Shown: in pieces, positions 1 through 6,906 of the stretch
Position numbering within the stretch: position 1 is the first letter of the stretch
How the letters are laid out: every line of letters begins with the position of its first letter
Origin: Acetobacteraceae bacterium
GTDB taxonomy: Bacteria > Pseudomonadota > Alphaproteobacteria > Acetobacterales > Acetobacteraceae
Reading direction: 5' to 3'
Assembly: GCA_027323595.1 (NCBI GenBank)
Contig: DAHWBL010000220.1
Span: 1 to 8,894, forward strand
Length of the DNA: 8,894 nucleotides
Made by a program: the position numbers and the translations under genes
Notes under the pieces: generated by a model
Database searches by the model: none
What the model was told of the DNA's origin: nothing
The model's input: the letters and a program-made list of their open reading frames with translations, nothing else

Positions 1-395
1 TGGTGAAGCTGTCCGACCAGGCGCCGATGGACGACGCGCAGCGGCGCTGCGGCATCAACCCGGCCTATGAGATCGTCACCCGCGGCTGGCTGCGCGCCGC
101 GCACCGCGCGCTCGATCCGCAACGCAGCACCGAGATGGAACCCTGGCACCCGCATGATGCCGATGAGCCGCTGGTGCCCGGGCGGGTCTATCGGCTGGAG
201 ATCAGCCTTGAGCCGATGGCCTATCTGTTCCGCCGGGATCATCGCATCCGGCTTGAAATCGCCAACGGCGATTCAGTGGTGACCGAGGCGCTGTGGGGCC
301 ATTTCTACCGCCCCGACAAGATCGGCCGCGACACGATTCATCATGATGCCACCCATGATTCGCATCTCATCCTGCCGGTGACGCACCAGGGCTGA
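1..395 (+). CDS. CocE/NonD family hydrolase, C-terminal part (5' end outside window)
   Basis: This is the last 131 or so codons of an acyl esterase/peptidase of the CocE/NonD (S15-like) family; the reading frame is open at the left edge, so the start and the alpha/beta-hydrolase catalytic domain lie outside the window. The visible part matches the C-terminal beta-sandwich domain (X-Pro dipeptidyl-peptidase C-terminal type): a TRGWLRAAHRALDP segment, an EPLVPGRVYRLEISLEP strand pair, an FRRDHRIRLEIANGDS segment, and a C-terminal HDSHLILPV strand. Family members hydrolyse esters (cocaine esterase) or amide/peptide bonds; the catalytic Ser-Asp-His residues cannot be checked here. The GTG at position 3 is inside the domain and is not a credible start. 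The stop codon lies inside the tail of the convergent flavoprotein gene (29-bp overlap). The family assignment is firm; the substrate is unknown. Confidence 0.85.
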   Translation, partial: VKLSDQAPMDDAQRRCGINPAYEIVTRGWLRAAHRALDPQRSTEMEPWHPHDADEPLVPGRVYRLEISLEPMAYLFRRDHRIRLEIANGDSVVTEALWGHFYRPDKIGRDTIHHDATHDSHLILPVTHQG

Positions 396-1611
396 ACGCG
401 CCGGCCAGTCGGCCGCCGGCGGCGTGCCAGGCGAGCACGCCGCGCCCGGCCGCGGCACCGGTGGCAAGGCATGCCTGGAGCAGATACCCCCCGGTCGGTG
501 CCTCCCAATCCAGCATTTCGCCGGCCACGAACAGGCCGCGATGGCGGCGCAGCATGGAATTGCCGTCCAGTTCCGCAAGCCGGATGCCGCCGGCGGTGGA
601 GATGGCGCGGGTGATGGGCGCGCAAGACTCCAGACGCAGCCTCAAGGATTTGATCATGTCGAGCAGCGGTGACGGGTCGCCCGCGTGCCGCGCCTGCTGC
701 ACCAGCCCGATCGCCACCGCCGAGAGCCCGGCGCGCTTGCGCAGGATGTTGGACAAGGATTGGCTGCCGCCACCGGCCAGGCGTTCGGCGAGCGCGGTCG
801 CGCTGATGTCGGGGCGCAGATCGACCCGAATTTCGGCGAACCCGTCGCGCGCGATAGCCTCGCGCGCCATCGCCGACAGCGCATAGACCGCGCCGCCCTC
901 GATGCCCTGAGCGGTGATCATCAGTTCGCCGCGAACACTGTGCCCCGCGACGGACAGGGCGATGCGCTTGAGCGGCGTGCCGGCGAAGCGGGTGGCGAAA
1001 TATGCTGACCAGGCAACGGTAAATCCGCAATTCGCCGGGCGCAACGGCGCGATGTCGAGGTCGGGCAGAAGGCCGGTCCAGCCGCCATCCGAGCCCAGCC
1101 GCGGCCATGACGCGCCACCGAGCGCGAGCACCACCGCATCGGCGGCATGGGTGCGGCCGTCGGCGAAGCGCACGCCGTGGCTGTCCCAGCCGGTCCAGTT
1201 CGCGCGCGTCACGAAACCCACGCCCAGGGACGCCAGCCGCGCGAGCCAGGCGCGCAGCAGCGGGCTCGCCTTCATCGCGGTTGGGAACACCCGGCCGCTG
1301 CTGCCCACGAAGCTCGGCTGGCCCAGCGCGGCGCACCAGTTGCGCACCGCCGAGGGTGGCAGCGCGGCCAGGCGCGGCGCCATCCAGTTTGCCGCGGCTC
1401 CATAGCGGGTCAGGAAAGTTTCCAATGGCTCGGAATGGGTGATGTTGAGCCCGCCGCGCCCGGCCATGAGCAGCTTGCGCCCCAGGCTGGGCATGCGGTC
1501 GAACACGGTGACCGACAGGCCGGCGCGGGCCATCACCTCGGCGGCCATCAGCCCGGCCGGCCCGCCGCCGATGACGGCGACGCGATACGCAGGCTCCGGC
1601 GGGGCGTTCAC
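367..1611 (-). CDS. NAD(P)/FAD-dependent oxidoreductase, HI0933-like (TIGR03862-type flavoprotein)
   Basis: A predicted cytoplasmic flavoprotein of 414 residues. An N-terminal Rossmann fold with GGGPAG at residues 15-20 binds the FAD ADP moiety. The family signature GRKLLMAGRGGLNITHSE follows at 44-61. A second conserved block, TAGGIRLAELD at 339-349, leads into the C-terminal FAD-contact motif around 359-385 (GLFVAGEMLDWEAPTGGY). These match the HI0933/BaiN-like group and in particular the TIGR03862 branch; no reaction has been settled for that branch. It starts with GTG, in the same frame as the amidase upstream, whose TAG stop is only two codons away, so the two genes surely share a transcript. 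No good ribosome-binding site precedes the GTG, which suggests re-initiation after the amidase stop. Its 3' end overlaps the opposing hydrolase gene by 29 bp. The family call is strong; the function is open. Confidence 0.9.
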   Translation of the reverse strand: MNAPPEPAYRVAVIGGGPAGLMAAEVMARAGLSVTVFDRMPSLGRKLLMAGRGGLNITHSEPLETFLTRYGAAANWMAPRLAALPPSAVRNWCAALGQPSFVGSSGRVFPTAMKASPLLRAWLARLASLGVGFVTRANWTGWDSHGVRFADGRTHAADAVVLALGGASWPRLGSDGGWTGLLPDLDIAPLRPANCGFTVAWSAYFATRFAGTPLKRIALSVAGHSVRGELMITAQGIEGGAVYALSAMAREAIARDGFAEIRVDLRPDISATALAERLAGGGSQSLSNILRKRAGLSAVAIGLVQQARHAGDPSPLLDMIKSLRLRLESCAPITRAISTAGGIRLAELDGNSMLRRHRGLFVAGEMLDWEAPTGGYLLQACLATGAAAGRGVLAWHAAGGRLAGAFSPGASPAG

Positions 1612-1617
1612 CGGCGG

Positions 1618-3111
1618 CTATATGCCGCGCACGGCGGCCGGCACGCGCCGGTGCATGCTCGCCTGCTCATAGGCATAGGCCAGCCGCAGCATCGCCGCGT
1701 CCTCATAGGGGCGGCCGAGGAAGGTGATCCCGGCGGGCAACCCGGCGGTGGTGAAACCCGCAGGTACCACAACGGACGGAACAAAAACCAGAAAAGTGTT
1801 CAGATGCGGCGCGCCGGTCTGGTCGCGATAGGGCGGGTTGAGGCCCTCGCTGATCAGCGTGGGCTGATGCTCGACCGCCTTGTGCACGATGGCGTCCAGC
1901 CGGTGCCTGGCCATGACATCGTGCAGCCCGATCATCAGCGTCTGGCGGGCGCGCAGATAGGCGTGATGCCGCTCGGCCGAGGCCGGTGCGCGCCACCGTT
2001 CCCGCGCGCCGCGCAACACCTGCGCGAAGCGCGGCGAGGCCATCGCCTCGGCGCGGGTGGCGAACGGCGCGGTGGCGCTGCCGGCGACGTAGGTGGCAAA
2101 CATCGCCGCCTCCTCGTCCATGTCGCGCGCGCGGGTGGCGAGCAGGGCGGCGAGGTCGGGGATGACCAGCGGATCGACAAGTTCGGCGCCCGCGTCTCGC
2201 AATTCGTCCACCGCGCGGTTGAACACCGCGTCCACCAGCGCGAAATCCTCGCTGTCCGGATCGGTGCCGAACCCCATCGGCTCGCGCAGGATGCCCAGCC
2301 GCGCGCCGCGCAACGCGCCAACGTCGAGCCCGGCGGCGAAGCTGCCCGACACACGCCCCACGCCGAGCGCGGTCACCGGGTCCTGCGGGTCGTAGCCGAC
2401 CATGCCGTCGAGCACGCGCGCGAGATCCTCCACCCGGCGCGCCATCGGCCCGAGCGAGCCGTTGATCGTTGGCCAGCCACCATACACATGCCGACGGCTC
2501 ACCAGCCCGGCGCTGGGGCGCATGCCGGCAACCCCGTTCCAGATCGCCGGCCGGCGGATCGAGGCGAAGCCTTCCTGGCCGATCGCGACCGTGCAGAAAT
2601 TCGCTGACACCGCGGCGCCCGATCCGCCGGAAGACCCGCCGGCGGTGCGCGCGAGATCGAAGACATTGCGGGTGGAGCCGAACAGCGAGCCGTGGGTGTC
2701 GCCCGCGCCAAGTTCACCGAGCGTGGTCTTGCCGAGCATGATCGCACCCTGCGCGCGCAGCCTGGCGATGGCGAAGGCGTCCCGGCCGGGCATGTGGCCC
2801 TCGAACAGCACCGAGCCCATGGTGGTCGGCAGTCCGTCCACATCGACCTGGTCCTTGATCAGCAGCACGACCCCGTGCAGCGGCCCGACCGGCCCGCCGG
2901 ATCGGTAGGCCCGGTCCAGCGCATCGGCCTCGTCGAGCGCGCGCGGATTGAGCGAGATGACCGCGTTGATCGCCGGACCGGCCTGGTCGAAAGCGGCGAT
3001 GCGATCGAGATAGGCCTGCACCAGTTGCCGCGCGGTCAGCCGGCCCTGCGCCATCGCCGCATGGATGCCGGCGATGGTCGCCTCCATCACATCGAACCCG
3101 TGATCATCCAT
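1618..3111 (-). CDS. Amidase-signature family protein
   Basis: A 497-residue enzyme of the amidase signature family, of usual length, expected to hydrolyse a C-N amide bond in the cytoplasm using a Ser-cisSer-Lys triad. The triad can be placed: Lys86 in LIKDQVDVDG, Ser160 in the glycine/serine loop AGGSSGGSGAAV, and the nucleophile Ser184 in GQEGFASIRRPA. The 24-residue gap between the two serines equals that in FAAH (S217/S241). The usual GGS before the nucleophile is FAS here, and the usual T/S-D is QE; the rest (IRRPAIWNGVAGMRPSAGLVS) is family-like, so the protein is probably active but of a divergent subfamily. The ATG start has an AGGGAG ribosome-binding site 7 nt upstream. It lies 71 bp downstream of the DUF938 gene and 6 bp before the flavoprotein gene on the same strand. 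The substrate cannot be predicted, and GatA is unlikely because no GatB or GatC is nearby. Confidence 0.92.
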   Translation of the reverse strand: MDDHGFDVMEATIAGIHAAMAQGRLTARQLVQAYLDRIAAFDQAGPAINAVISLNPRALDEADALDRAYRSGGPVGPLHGVVLLIKDQVDVDGLPTTMGSVLFEGHMPGRDAFAIARLRAQGAIMLGKTTLGELGAGDTHGSLFGSTRNVFDLARTAGGSSGGSGAAVSANFCTVAIGQEGFASIRRPAIWNGVAGMRPSAGLVSRRHVYGGWPTINGSLGPMARRVEDLARVLDGMVGYDPQDPVTALGVGRVSGSFAAGLDVGALRGARLGILREPMGFGTDPDSEDFALVDAVFNRAVDELRDAGAELVDPLVIPDLAALLATRARDMDEEAAMFATYVAGSATAPFATRAEAMASPRFAQVLRGARERWRAPASAERHHAYLRARQTLMIGLHDVMARHRLDAIVHKAVEHQPTLISEGLNPPYRDQTGAPHLNTFLVFVPSVVVPAGFTTAGLPAGITFLGRPYEDAAMLRLAYAYEQASMHRRVPAAVRGI

Positions 3112-3182
3112 CTGCCCGCTCCCTCAATGACCGCGCCAGCTTGGCAAGAGTTGCGCCGCGCACCAAGCCCCGGCGCGATGTG

Positions 3183-3818
3183 TTATGGCGCGGCCTTGCG
3201 GAAAATCACCACGAGGTTGTTGGCCGGCATGGCGATGCGCTCGGCGAAGCGAAGCCCATGGTGGGCGGCGAGTGCCTTCACAGCCGCAAGATCGCGCAGG
3301 CCCCAGGCCGGATTGCGCGCCTTGAGATCGAGGTCGAACGCCAAATTTCCTGGCAGGGTCTCGACATCTGGCTCGATGTAGGGGCCGTAGAGAAACAGCA
3401 TGCCGTCGGGCGGCAGCAGCCGGGCAGCACCTTCCATCAGCCCCTGGGTCGCGGCCCAGGGCGAGATGTGGATCATGTTGATGTTGACGATCGCATCGGC
3501 CCGCGCGACCGGCCAGGACGCCGGCTCGGCGGCGTCGAGGCGCAGCGGGGGCAGCAGATTTGCCAGGCCCGATCGGGCGCGCGCCGCGGCGATGCGCGCC
3601 AGGGCGTCGGGATCGGGGTCGGTGGGCTGCCATTGCAGGCCAGGGATGGCGGCGGCGACGAACTGCGCGTGCAGGCCCGACCCGGAGGCGATTTCCAGCA
3701 CCAGGCCGGTGGCGGGAAGGCGTGGCCGCAGCTCATCCAGAATCGGGCCGCGGTTGCGCAAGGCGGCGGGCGGGATTTTCGCCCCATCGGACATCGGTTC
3801 GTTCATGCCGTGCATCAT
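3183..3818 (-). CDS. DUF938 protein, SAM-dependent methyltransferase-like
   Basis: A 211-residue protein of the DUF938 family (PF06080, related to eukaryotic METTL26), full length for the family. The class I methyltransferase fold is visible: motif I LEIASGSGLHA at about 41-51, an acidic strand end QPTDPDPDAL at 64-73, the NMIHISPW signature at 114-121, the LFLYGPY strand at 141-147, and the closing MPANN motif at 197-201. The family is predicted to bind S-adenosylmethionine, but its substrate is not established. The start is uncertain: two adjacent ATGs open the frame, with further in-frame ATGs at codons 5 and 9, and none has a strong ribosome-binding site. The conserved region begins near residue 16, so all are possible. 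It is the first gene of the leftward group and faces the transporter operon across a 230-bp divergent region. Confidence 0.9.
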   Translation of the reverse strand: MMHGMNEPMSDGAKIPPAALRNRGPILDELRPRLPATGLVLEIASGSGLHAQFVAAAIPGLQWQPTDPDPDALARIAAARARSGLANLLPPLRLDAAEPASWPVARADAIVNINMIHISPWAATQGLMEGAARLLPPDGMLFLYGPYIEPDVETLPGNLAFDLDLKARNPAWGLRDLAAVKALAAHHGLRFAERIAMPANNLVVIFRKAAP

Positions 3819-3924
3819 AGCCGCTCATGCCGGGATTGCGCAAAGCCTGCCGCCATCTGGCACGGTCACCGACCGCGGATCATCGATGACCGGCATGCGC
3901 CCCATCGGGTGGGCGAACGCGCGG

Positions 3925-3961
3925 GCAAATTTGCATCGCGGCGCGCACTCGGCCAGATTAT
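3925..3961 (+). promoter_or_regulatory. Candidate operator palindrome and weak sigma-70-like promoter for the transporter operon
   Basis: GCAAATTTGC (3925-3934) is a perfect 10-bp palindrome and stands out as AT-rich in a GC-rich neighbourhood. It overlaps a poor -35-like hexamer TTGCAT (3931-3936). A GATTAT (3956-3961) lies 19 bp further on and matches four of six bases of the -10 consensus. The spacing is long and the -35 is weak, so the promoter call is tentative; the palindrome itself is plainly visible. A repressor or activator bound here would sit on the promoter of the MFS-monooxygenase-dehydrogenase operon. No regulator gene is present in the window. Confidence 0.3.
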
Positions 3962-3983
3962 GGCGGTCGCGAACGCGGCGTCC

Positions 3984-3991
3984 AAAGGGGG
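3984..3991 (+). promoter_or_regulatory. Strong ribosome-binding site ahead of the leader ORF
   Basis: AAAGGGGG is the best Shine-Dalgarno match near the transporter operon. It sits 4, 7 and 10 nt before three consecutive in-frame ATG codons (3996, 3999, 4002), of which the second has the best spacing. It is about 57 nt from the transporter ATG, too far to serve it directly, so it points to the leader ORF as the first translated frame. Confidence 0.5.
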
Positions 3992-3995
3992 AAAC

Positions 3996-4052
3996 ATGAT
4001 GATGCCACGCATTTCCGGCCGGTTGATCCGCGCCACGACATCCGGCCGATGA
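3996..4052 (+). CDS. Possible 18-codon leader peptide ORF coupled to the MFS gene
   Basis: A short frame encoding MMMPRISGRLIRATTSGR, preceded by AAAGGGGG at a suitable distance. Its TGA stop overlaps the transporter start as ATGA (4049-4052). The transporter ATG has no clear ribosome-binding site of its own (GACATCCGGCCG precedes it), so a ribosome finishing this peptide could re-initiate on the transporter. The peptide is basic, with four arginines, and has no recognisable motif or run of codons typical of an amino-acid attenuator. It may be a coupling device rather than a functional peptide. The frame is open further upstream, but the ribosome-binding site favours the ATG cluster. It could also be a chance arrangement in GC-rich DNA. 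Confidence 0.4.
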   Translation: MMMPRISGRLIRATTSGR

Positions 4053-5413
4053 ACGCGCCCGACGGGATCGTGCGGCCCGCATCGCCCGACGCGGCTGCGG
4101 TGGTGAACGTTACTGACCTGATCGATCAGAGTCGCATCGGGGCGTTGCAGATCAGCGTTTTCGTGCTCTGCGCGCTGGTCGCGCTGCTCGATGGGGTGGA
4201 CACGCAATCGATCGGGGTGGCGGCACCGTTCATCGCCGATAATCTCGGCATCAAAATGACCTCGTTCGGGCCGATCTTCTCGGCCGCGCTGTTCGGCGCC
4301 ATGCTGGGCGCGCTCTGCTTCGGTCCGCTGGCGGACCGGTTCGGCCGCAAGCTGATGCTGGTGATCGCCACCATCATCTTCGCGATCTTCACCTTCGCCA
4401 CCGCCCATGCCGGCAGCGTGGGCGTGCTGATGGGCTGTCGCTTCGTCGCCGGCGTCGGGCTTGGCGGGGCCACGCCGTGCTTCATCGCGCTCACCTCCGA
4501 ATATGCTCCGGCGCGGGCGCGCGCGATGATCATCACCATGCAATGGGCGGCGTTCCCGCTGGGCGGCATGCTGGGCGGGCTGTTGAACTCCTATGTCGTC
4601 GCGGCGTTCGGATGGCGCGCCCTGTTTCATCTGGGCGGTATCGCGCCGCTGCTCATCGCTGCGTTGCTGGCTTGGAAACTTCCTGAGTCGCTGCGCTTTC
4701 TGCTCACCCGCCGCCCCGACGCCACAGCGCGGATCGCGCGGATCACCCGCGCCTTCTCGGGCCATGCACTGCCCGCGGGCGCGCGCATCACGTCGAGCGA
4801 GGAAAAGATCACCGGCCTGTCGGTGGTGCATCTGTTCACCGAACGTCGCGCGCTGGGCACGGTGCTGCTGTGGGTGCCGTTCCTGATGGGGTTCGGCACG
4901 CTGGCGGTGGTGACGCTGTGGACGCCGGCGCTGTTGCGCCAGCATGGCATCGCCGCCTCCTCGACGGCGTTCGTCGTCGCCTTCAACGGGCTGGGCGCGG
5001 TGTTCGGCCAGGGCTCGGCCGGCCGGTTGATCGAGCGGTTCGGGGTGGTGCCGATTCTGGTGCCGGCCTTCATCCTCAGCGCCGTGTGCACCGCGGCGCT
5101 GGGCTATTCGACCGCCTCGGTGCCGTGGGCCGCCACCTTCGTTGGCCTGGTCGGGCTGTTCGCCGGACTGGGCACGGCGGGTGCGATCGCGCTGGCGGCG
5201 ATGGCATATCCCACCGCCATCCGCTCCACCGGCGTTGGCTGGGCGATGGGCATGGGGCGCTTTGGCCAGACGCTGTTTCCGCTGTTCAGCGGCATCATGC
5301 TCGGCGCCGGCTGGGGGCCGGAGGCGATGCTGAATGTCGTTGGTGCATCAGGCATCATCGCCGCGCTGTTCATCGTGCTGCTGCGGCTGCGCATGCGGCG
5401 GATGCAGGGGTGA
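4049..5413 (+). CDS. MFS transporter, aromatic acid:H+ symporter (AAHS)-like
   Basis: A 454-residue inner-membrane transporter with the 12-helix major facilitator pattern. A short cytoplasmic N-terminus (VTDLIDQSRIGALQ, 21-34) leads into TM1 with the AAHS hallmark DGVD at 48-51. Motif A, GPLADRFGRK, is at 92-101 between TM2 and TM3. RFVAGVGLGGATP (131-143) and SEYAPARAR (150-158) follow in the TM4-TM5 region. PESLRFL at 212-218 opens the central loop to about 266, and the second half carries YPTAIRSTGVGWAMG at 387-401. Relatives such as PcaK, BenK and MhpT take up aromatic or other organic acids with protons, so uptake of the substrate of the downstream oxidative enzymes is likely. The start overlaps the stop of a leader ORF (ATGA), and its stop overlaps the GTG alternative start of the monooxygenase. 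Family is firm; the exact substrate is unknown. Confidence 0.92.
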   Translation: MNAPDGIVRPASPDAAAVVNVTDLIDQSRIGALQISVFVLCALVALLDGVDTQSIGVAAPFIADNLGIKMTSFGPIFSAALFGAMLGALCFGPLADRFGRKLMLVIATIIFAIFTFATAHAGSVGVLMGCRFVAGVGLGGATPCFIALTSEYAPARARAMIITMQWAAFPLGGMLGGLLNSYVVAAFGWRALFHLGGIAPLLIAALLAWKLPESLRFLLTRRPDATARIARITRAFSGHALPAGARITSSEEKITGLSVVHLFTERRALGTVLLWVPFLMGFGTLAVVTLWTPALLRQHGIAASSTAFVVAFNGLGAVFGQGSAGRLIERFGVVPILVPAFILSAVCTAALGYSTASVPWAATFVGLVGLFAGLGTAGAIALAAMAYPTAIRSTGVGWAMGMGRFGQTLFPLFSGIMLGAGWGPEAMLNVVGASGIIAALFIVLLRLRMRRMQG

Positions 5414-5421
5414 ACACGCCC

Positions 5422-6906
5422 ATGACCGAGCCGGTCGAGGCCGACATCGTGGTGATCGGTGCCGGGCTCGGCGGGCTGTGCGCGGCGGCGCGGTTGCTGC
5501 GCGAGGATGGCGGGCGCATCGTGGTGCTGGAGAAATCCGACGATGTGGGCGGCGTGTGGCGCACCAACCGCTATCCCAACGTCGCCTGCGACACGCCGAT
5601 CGACATCTATGCCATCAGCTATTATCCGGGCGACACATGGTCGCGCAATTTCGCCCCCGGTGACGAGATCCAGCGCTATCTGCGCGACTTCGCCGACGTG
5701 CATGGCGTGCTGCCGCTGGTGCAGACCGGTTGCGAAATCGCTGCCGCGGACTGGGATGATGCGAACGCGTGCTGGCTGATCACCGCGAAGGACGGACGGC
5801 GGTGGCGCGCGCGGTTTCTGATCTGGGCCGGCGGGCTGTTCTCGCGCCCGCTGCTGCCATCGCTGCCGGGCATGGGCCGGTTTCGCGGCGAGATGCTGCA
5901 CTCCACCGCCTGGTCGGGGGATGTCGCGCTCACCGGCAAGACCATCGCCGTGGTCGGCGGCGGCGCGACGGCGATTCAGATCATGCCTTATGCCGCCGAG
6001 CACGCACGCGAGGTGGTGTGTTTCGTGCGCACGCCCTCCTACGTGATGCCGCGCCCCGACATCGCCTTCAGCACCGTCGGGCGCGGCAGCGCGGCCTTCA
6101 CCGAGGGGCTGGCCGAGCGCCGGGCGCAATGGTTCGAGCAGTTCGAGCAGATCGCCAGGGCGCGCTTTCCGATGAACGGCGCGCTGATCGCGCAGACCGA
6201 GGATGTCTGGCGGCAATATCTGCACGCCCAGGTGCACGACGCTGGCCTGCGCGACATCCTGACCCCGGCCTATCGCTTCGGCTGCAAGCGCCCATTGTTC
6301 AGCTCCGACTATTATGCCGCGATGGCGCGCGACAATGTCACCGCGGTTGGTCGCGGGATTGCCGAGGTGCGCGACGACGGGCTCGTCGATACACACGGCA
6401 TCTTCTACAAAGTTGACGTGATCGTGTGGGCCACTGGCTTCGATGTGGGGCACATGCTGAACGATCTGCGCATCACCGGGCGCGATGGGCAAAGCCTCGA
6501 CCAGGCATGGGCCGACGCGCCGGAAGCCTATTACGGCACCATGGTCAAGGGATTTCCCAATCTGTTCCTGATGAACGGCCCCAACGTCAGCGGCGCCTCG
6601 GCGACCGATTTCATCGAGGCCCAGTGCGGGCTGATCGCGCACGCGCTCACCACCAGCCGGGCGCGCGGTGGCGCGGTGGTCGATGTGCCGGCGGCGGTGC
6701 ATGACGAATTCAACGCCGAGATCGAGGCGCGCACGCAGCAAAGCGTGATGGTGCTTGGCAATTGCGATTCCTATTATCGCGTCGGCTACTCCGGCCGGGT
6801 GTTCACCCATTGGCCCGGCACGATGGAATCGTTCCGCAACGCCATCCGCGACCTCGCGCCCGCCGGGCTGCGCTTCACCGCGGCCGGCCGGACGGTGTCG
6901 GCGTGA
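5422..6906 (+). CDS. Flavin-containing monooxygenase, type I Baeyer-Villiger-like
   Basis: A 494-residue FAD- and NADPH-dependent monooxygenase expected to insert oxygen next to a ketone carbonyl, giving an ester or lactone. FAD-binding GAGLGG is at 13-18, followed by the extended BVMO motif GGVW(x4)YP(x4)D at 43-57. The BVMO fingerprint FxGxxxHxxxW is present at 154-164 (FRGEMLHSTAW), followed by S rather than the common P. A second Rossmann motif, GGGATA at 179-184, fits NADPH. Arg290 in FGCKRP lines up with the catalytic Arg337 of phenylacetone monooxygenase, Asp57 with its Asp66, and ATGF is at 337-340. It is shorter than classical enzymes (about 540 residues). The ATG at 5422 is preferred because AGGGGTGA lies 8 nt upstream; an in-frame GTG at 5410 overlaps the transporter stop and would add four residues. 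It lies between the transporter and dehydrogenase genes of one operon. A plain N- or S-oxygenating FMO is less likely given both BVMO motifs. Confidence 0.9.
   Translation: MTEPVEADIVVIGAGLGGLCAAARLLREDGGRIVVLEKSDDVGGVWRTNRYPNVACDTPIDIYAISYYPGDTWSRNFAPGDEIQRYLRDFADVHGVLPLVQTGCEIAAADWDDANACWLITAKDGRRWRARFLIWAGGLFSRPLLPSLPGMGRFRGEMLHSTAWSGDVALTGKTIAVVGGGATAIQIMPYAAEHAREVVCFVRTPSYVMPRPDIAFSTVGRGSAAFTEGLAERRAQWFEQFEQIARARFPMNGALIAQTEDVWRQYLHAQVHDAGLRDILTPAYRFGCKRPLFSSDYYAAMARDNVTAVGRGIAEVRDDGLVDTHGIFYKVDVIVWATGFDVGHMLNDLRITGRDGQSLDQAWADAPEAYYGTMVKGFPNLFLMNGPNVSGASATDFIEAQCGLIAHALTTSRARGGAVVDVPAAVHDEFNAEIEARTQQSVMVLGNCDSYYRVGYSGRVFTHWPGTMESFRNAIRDLAPAGLRFTAAGRTVSA

Larger units (their letters stand above)
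3819..4048. other. Divergent intergenic region between the DUF938 gene and the transporter operon
   Basis: This 230-bp stretch separates the start codons of two divergent transcription units and must carry promoters for both. It holds a perfect AT-rich palindrome (3925-3934), a second palindrome TCATCGATGA (3880-3889), a 9-bp direct repeat GCGAACGCG (3913-3921 and 3969-3977), and TCCGGCCG twice (4014-4021 and 4041-4048). It also contains a short leader ORF from 3996. No recognisable protein-coding gene or RNA gene was found in it. It is the only gap in the window large enough to hold a regulatory region of this kind. Confidence 0.7.

Noticed and set aside
1147..2607. Plus-strand open frame of 486 codons opposite the flavoprotein and amidase
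   Set aside because: Same reasons: it mirrors two well-supported genes, spans their junction, and its product has low-complexity basic composition.
3153..3176. Hairpin GCGCCG/CGGCGC with a 12-nt loop between the DUF938 and amidase genes
   Set aside because: The 6-bp stem has a large loop and no T-run follows on either strand, so a rho-independent terminator is not supported.
3825..3896. Minus-strand 23-codon frame ending 6 nt before the DUF938 start
   Set aside because: It could be a second leader, but it has no convincing ribosome-binding site and no overlap with the next start; chance is more likely.
3866..4945. Minus-strand open frame of 359 codons opposite the transporter
   Set aside because: Antisense to a clear MFS gene and extremely rich in Arg, Gln, His and Glu; no domain visible.
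5104..6810. Minus-strand open frame of 568 codons opposite the transporter end and the monooxygenase
   Set aside because: It lies antisense to two genes with clear family motifs, its translation is rich in Arg, His, Ala and Gly with no motif, and such long antisense frames are normal in GC-rich DNA.
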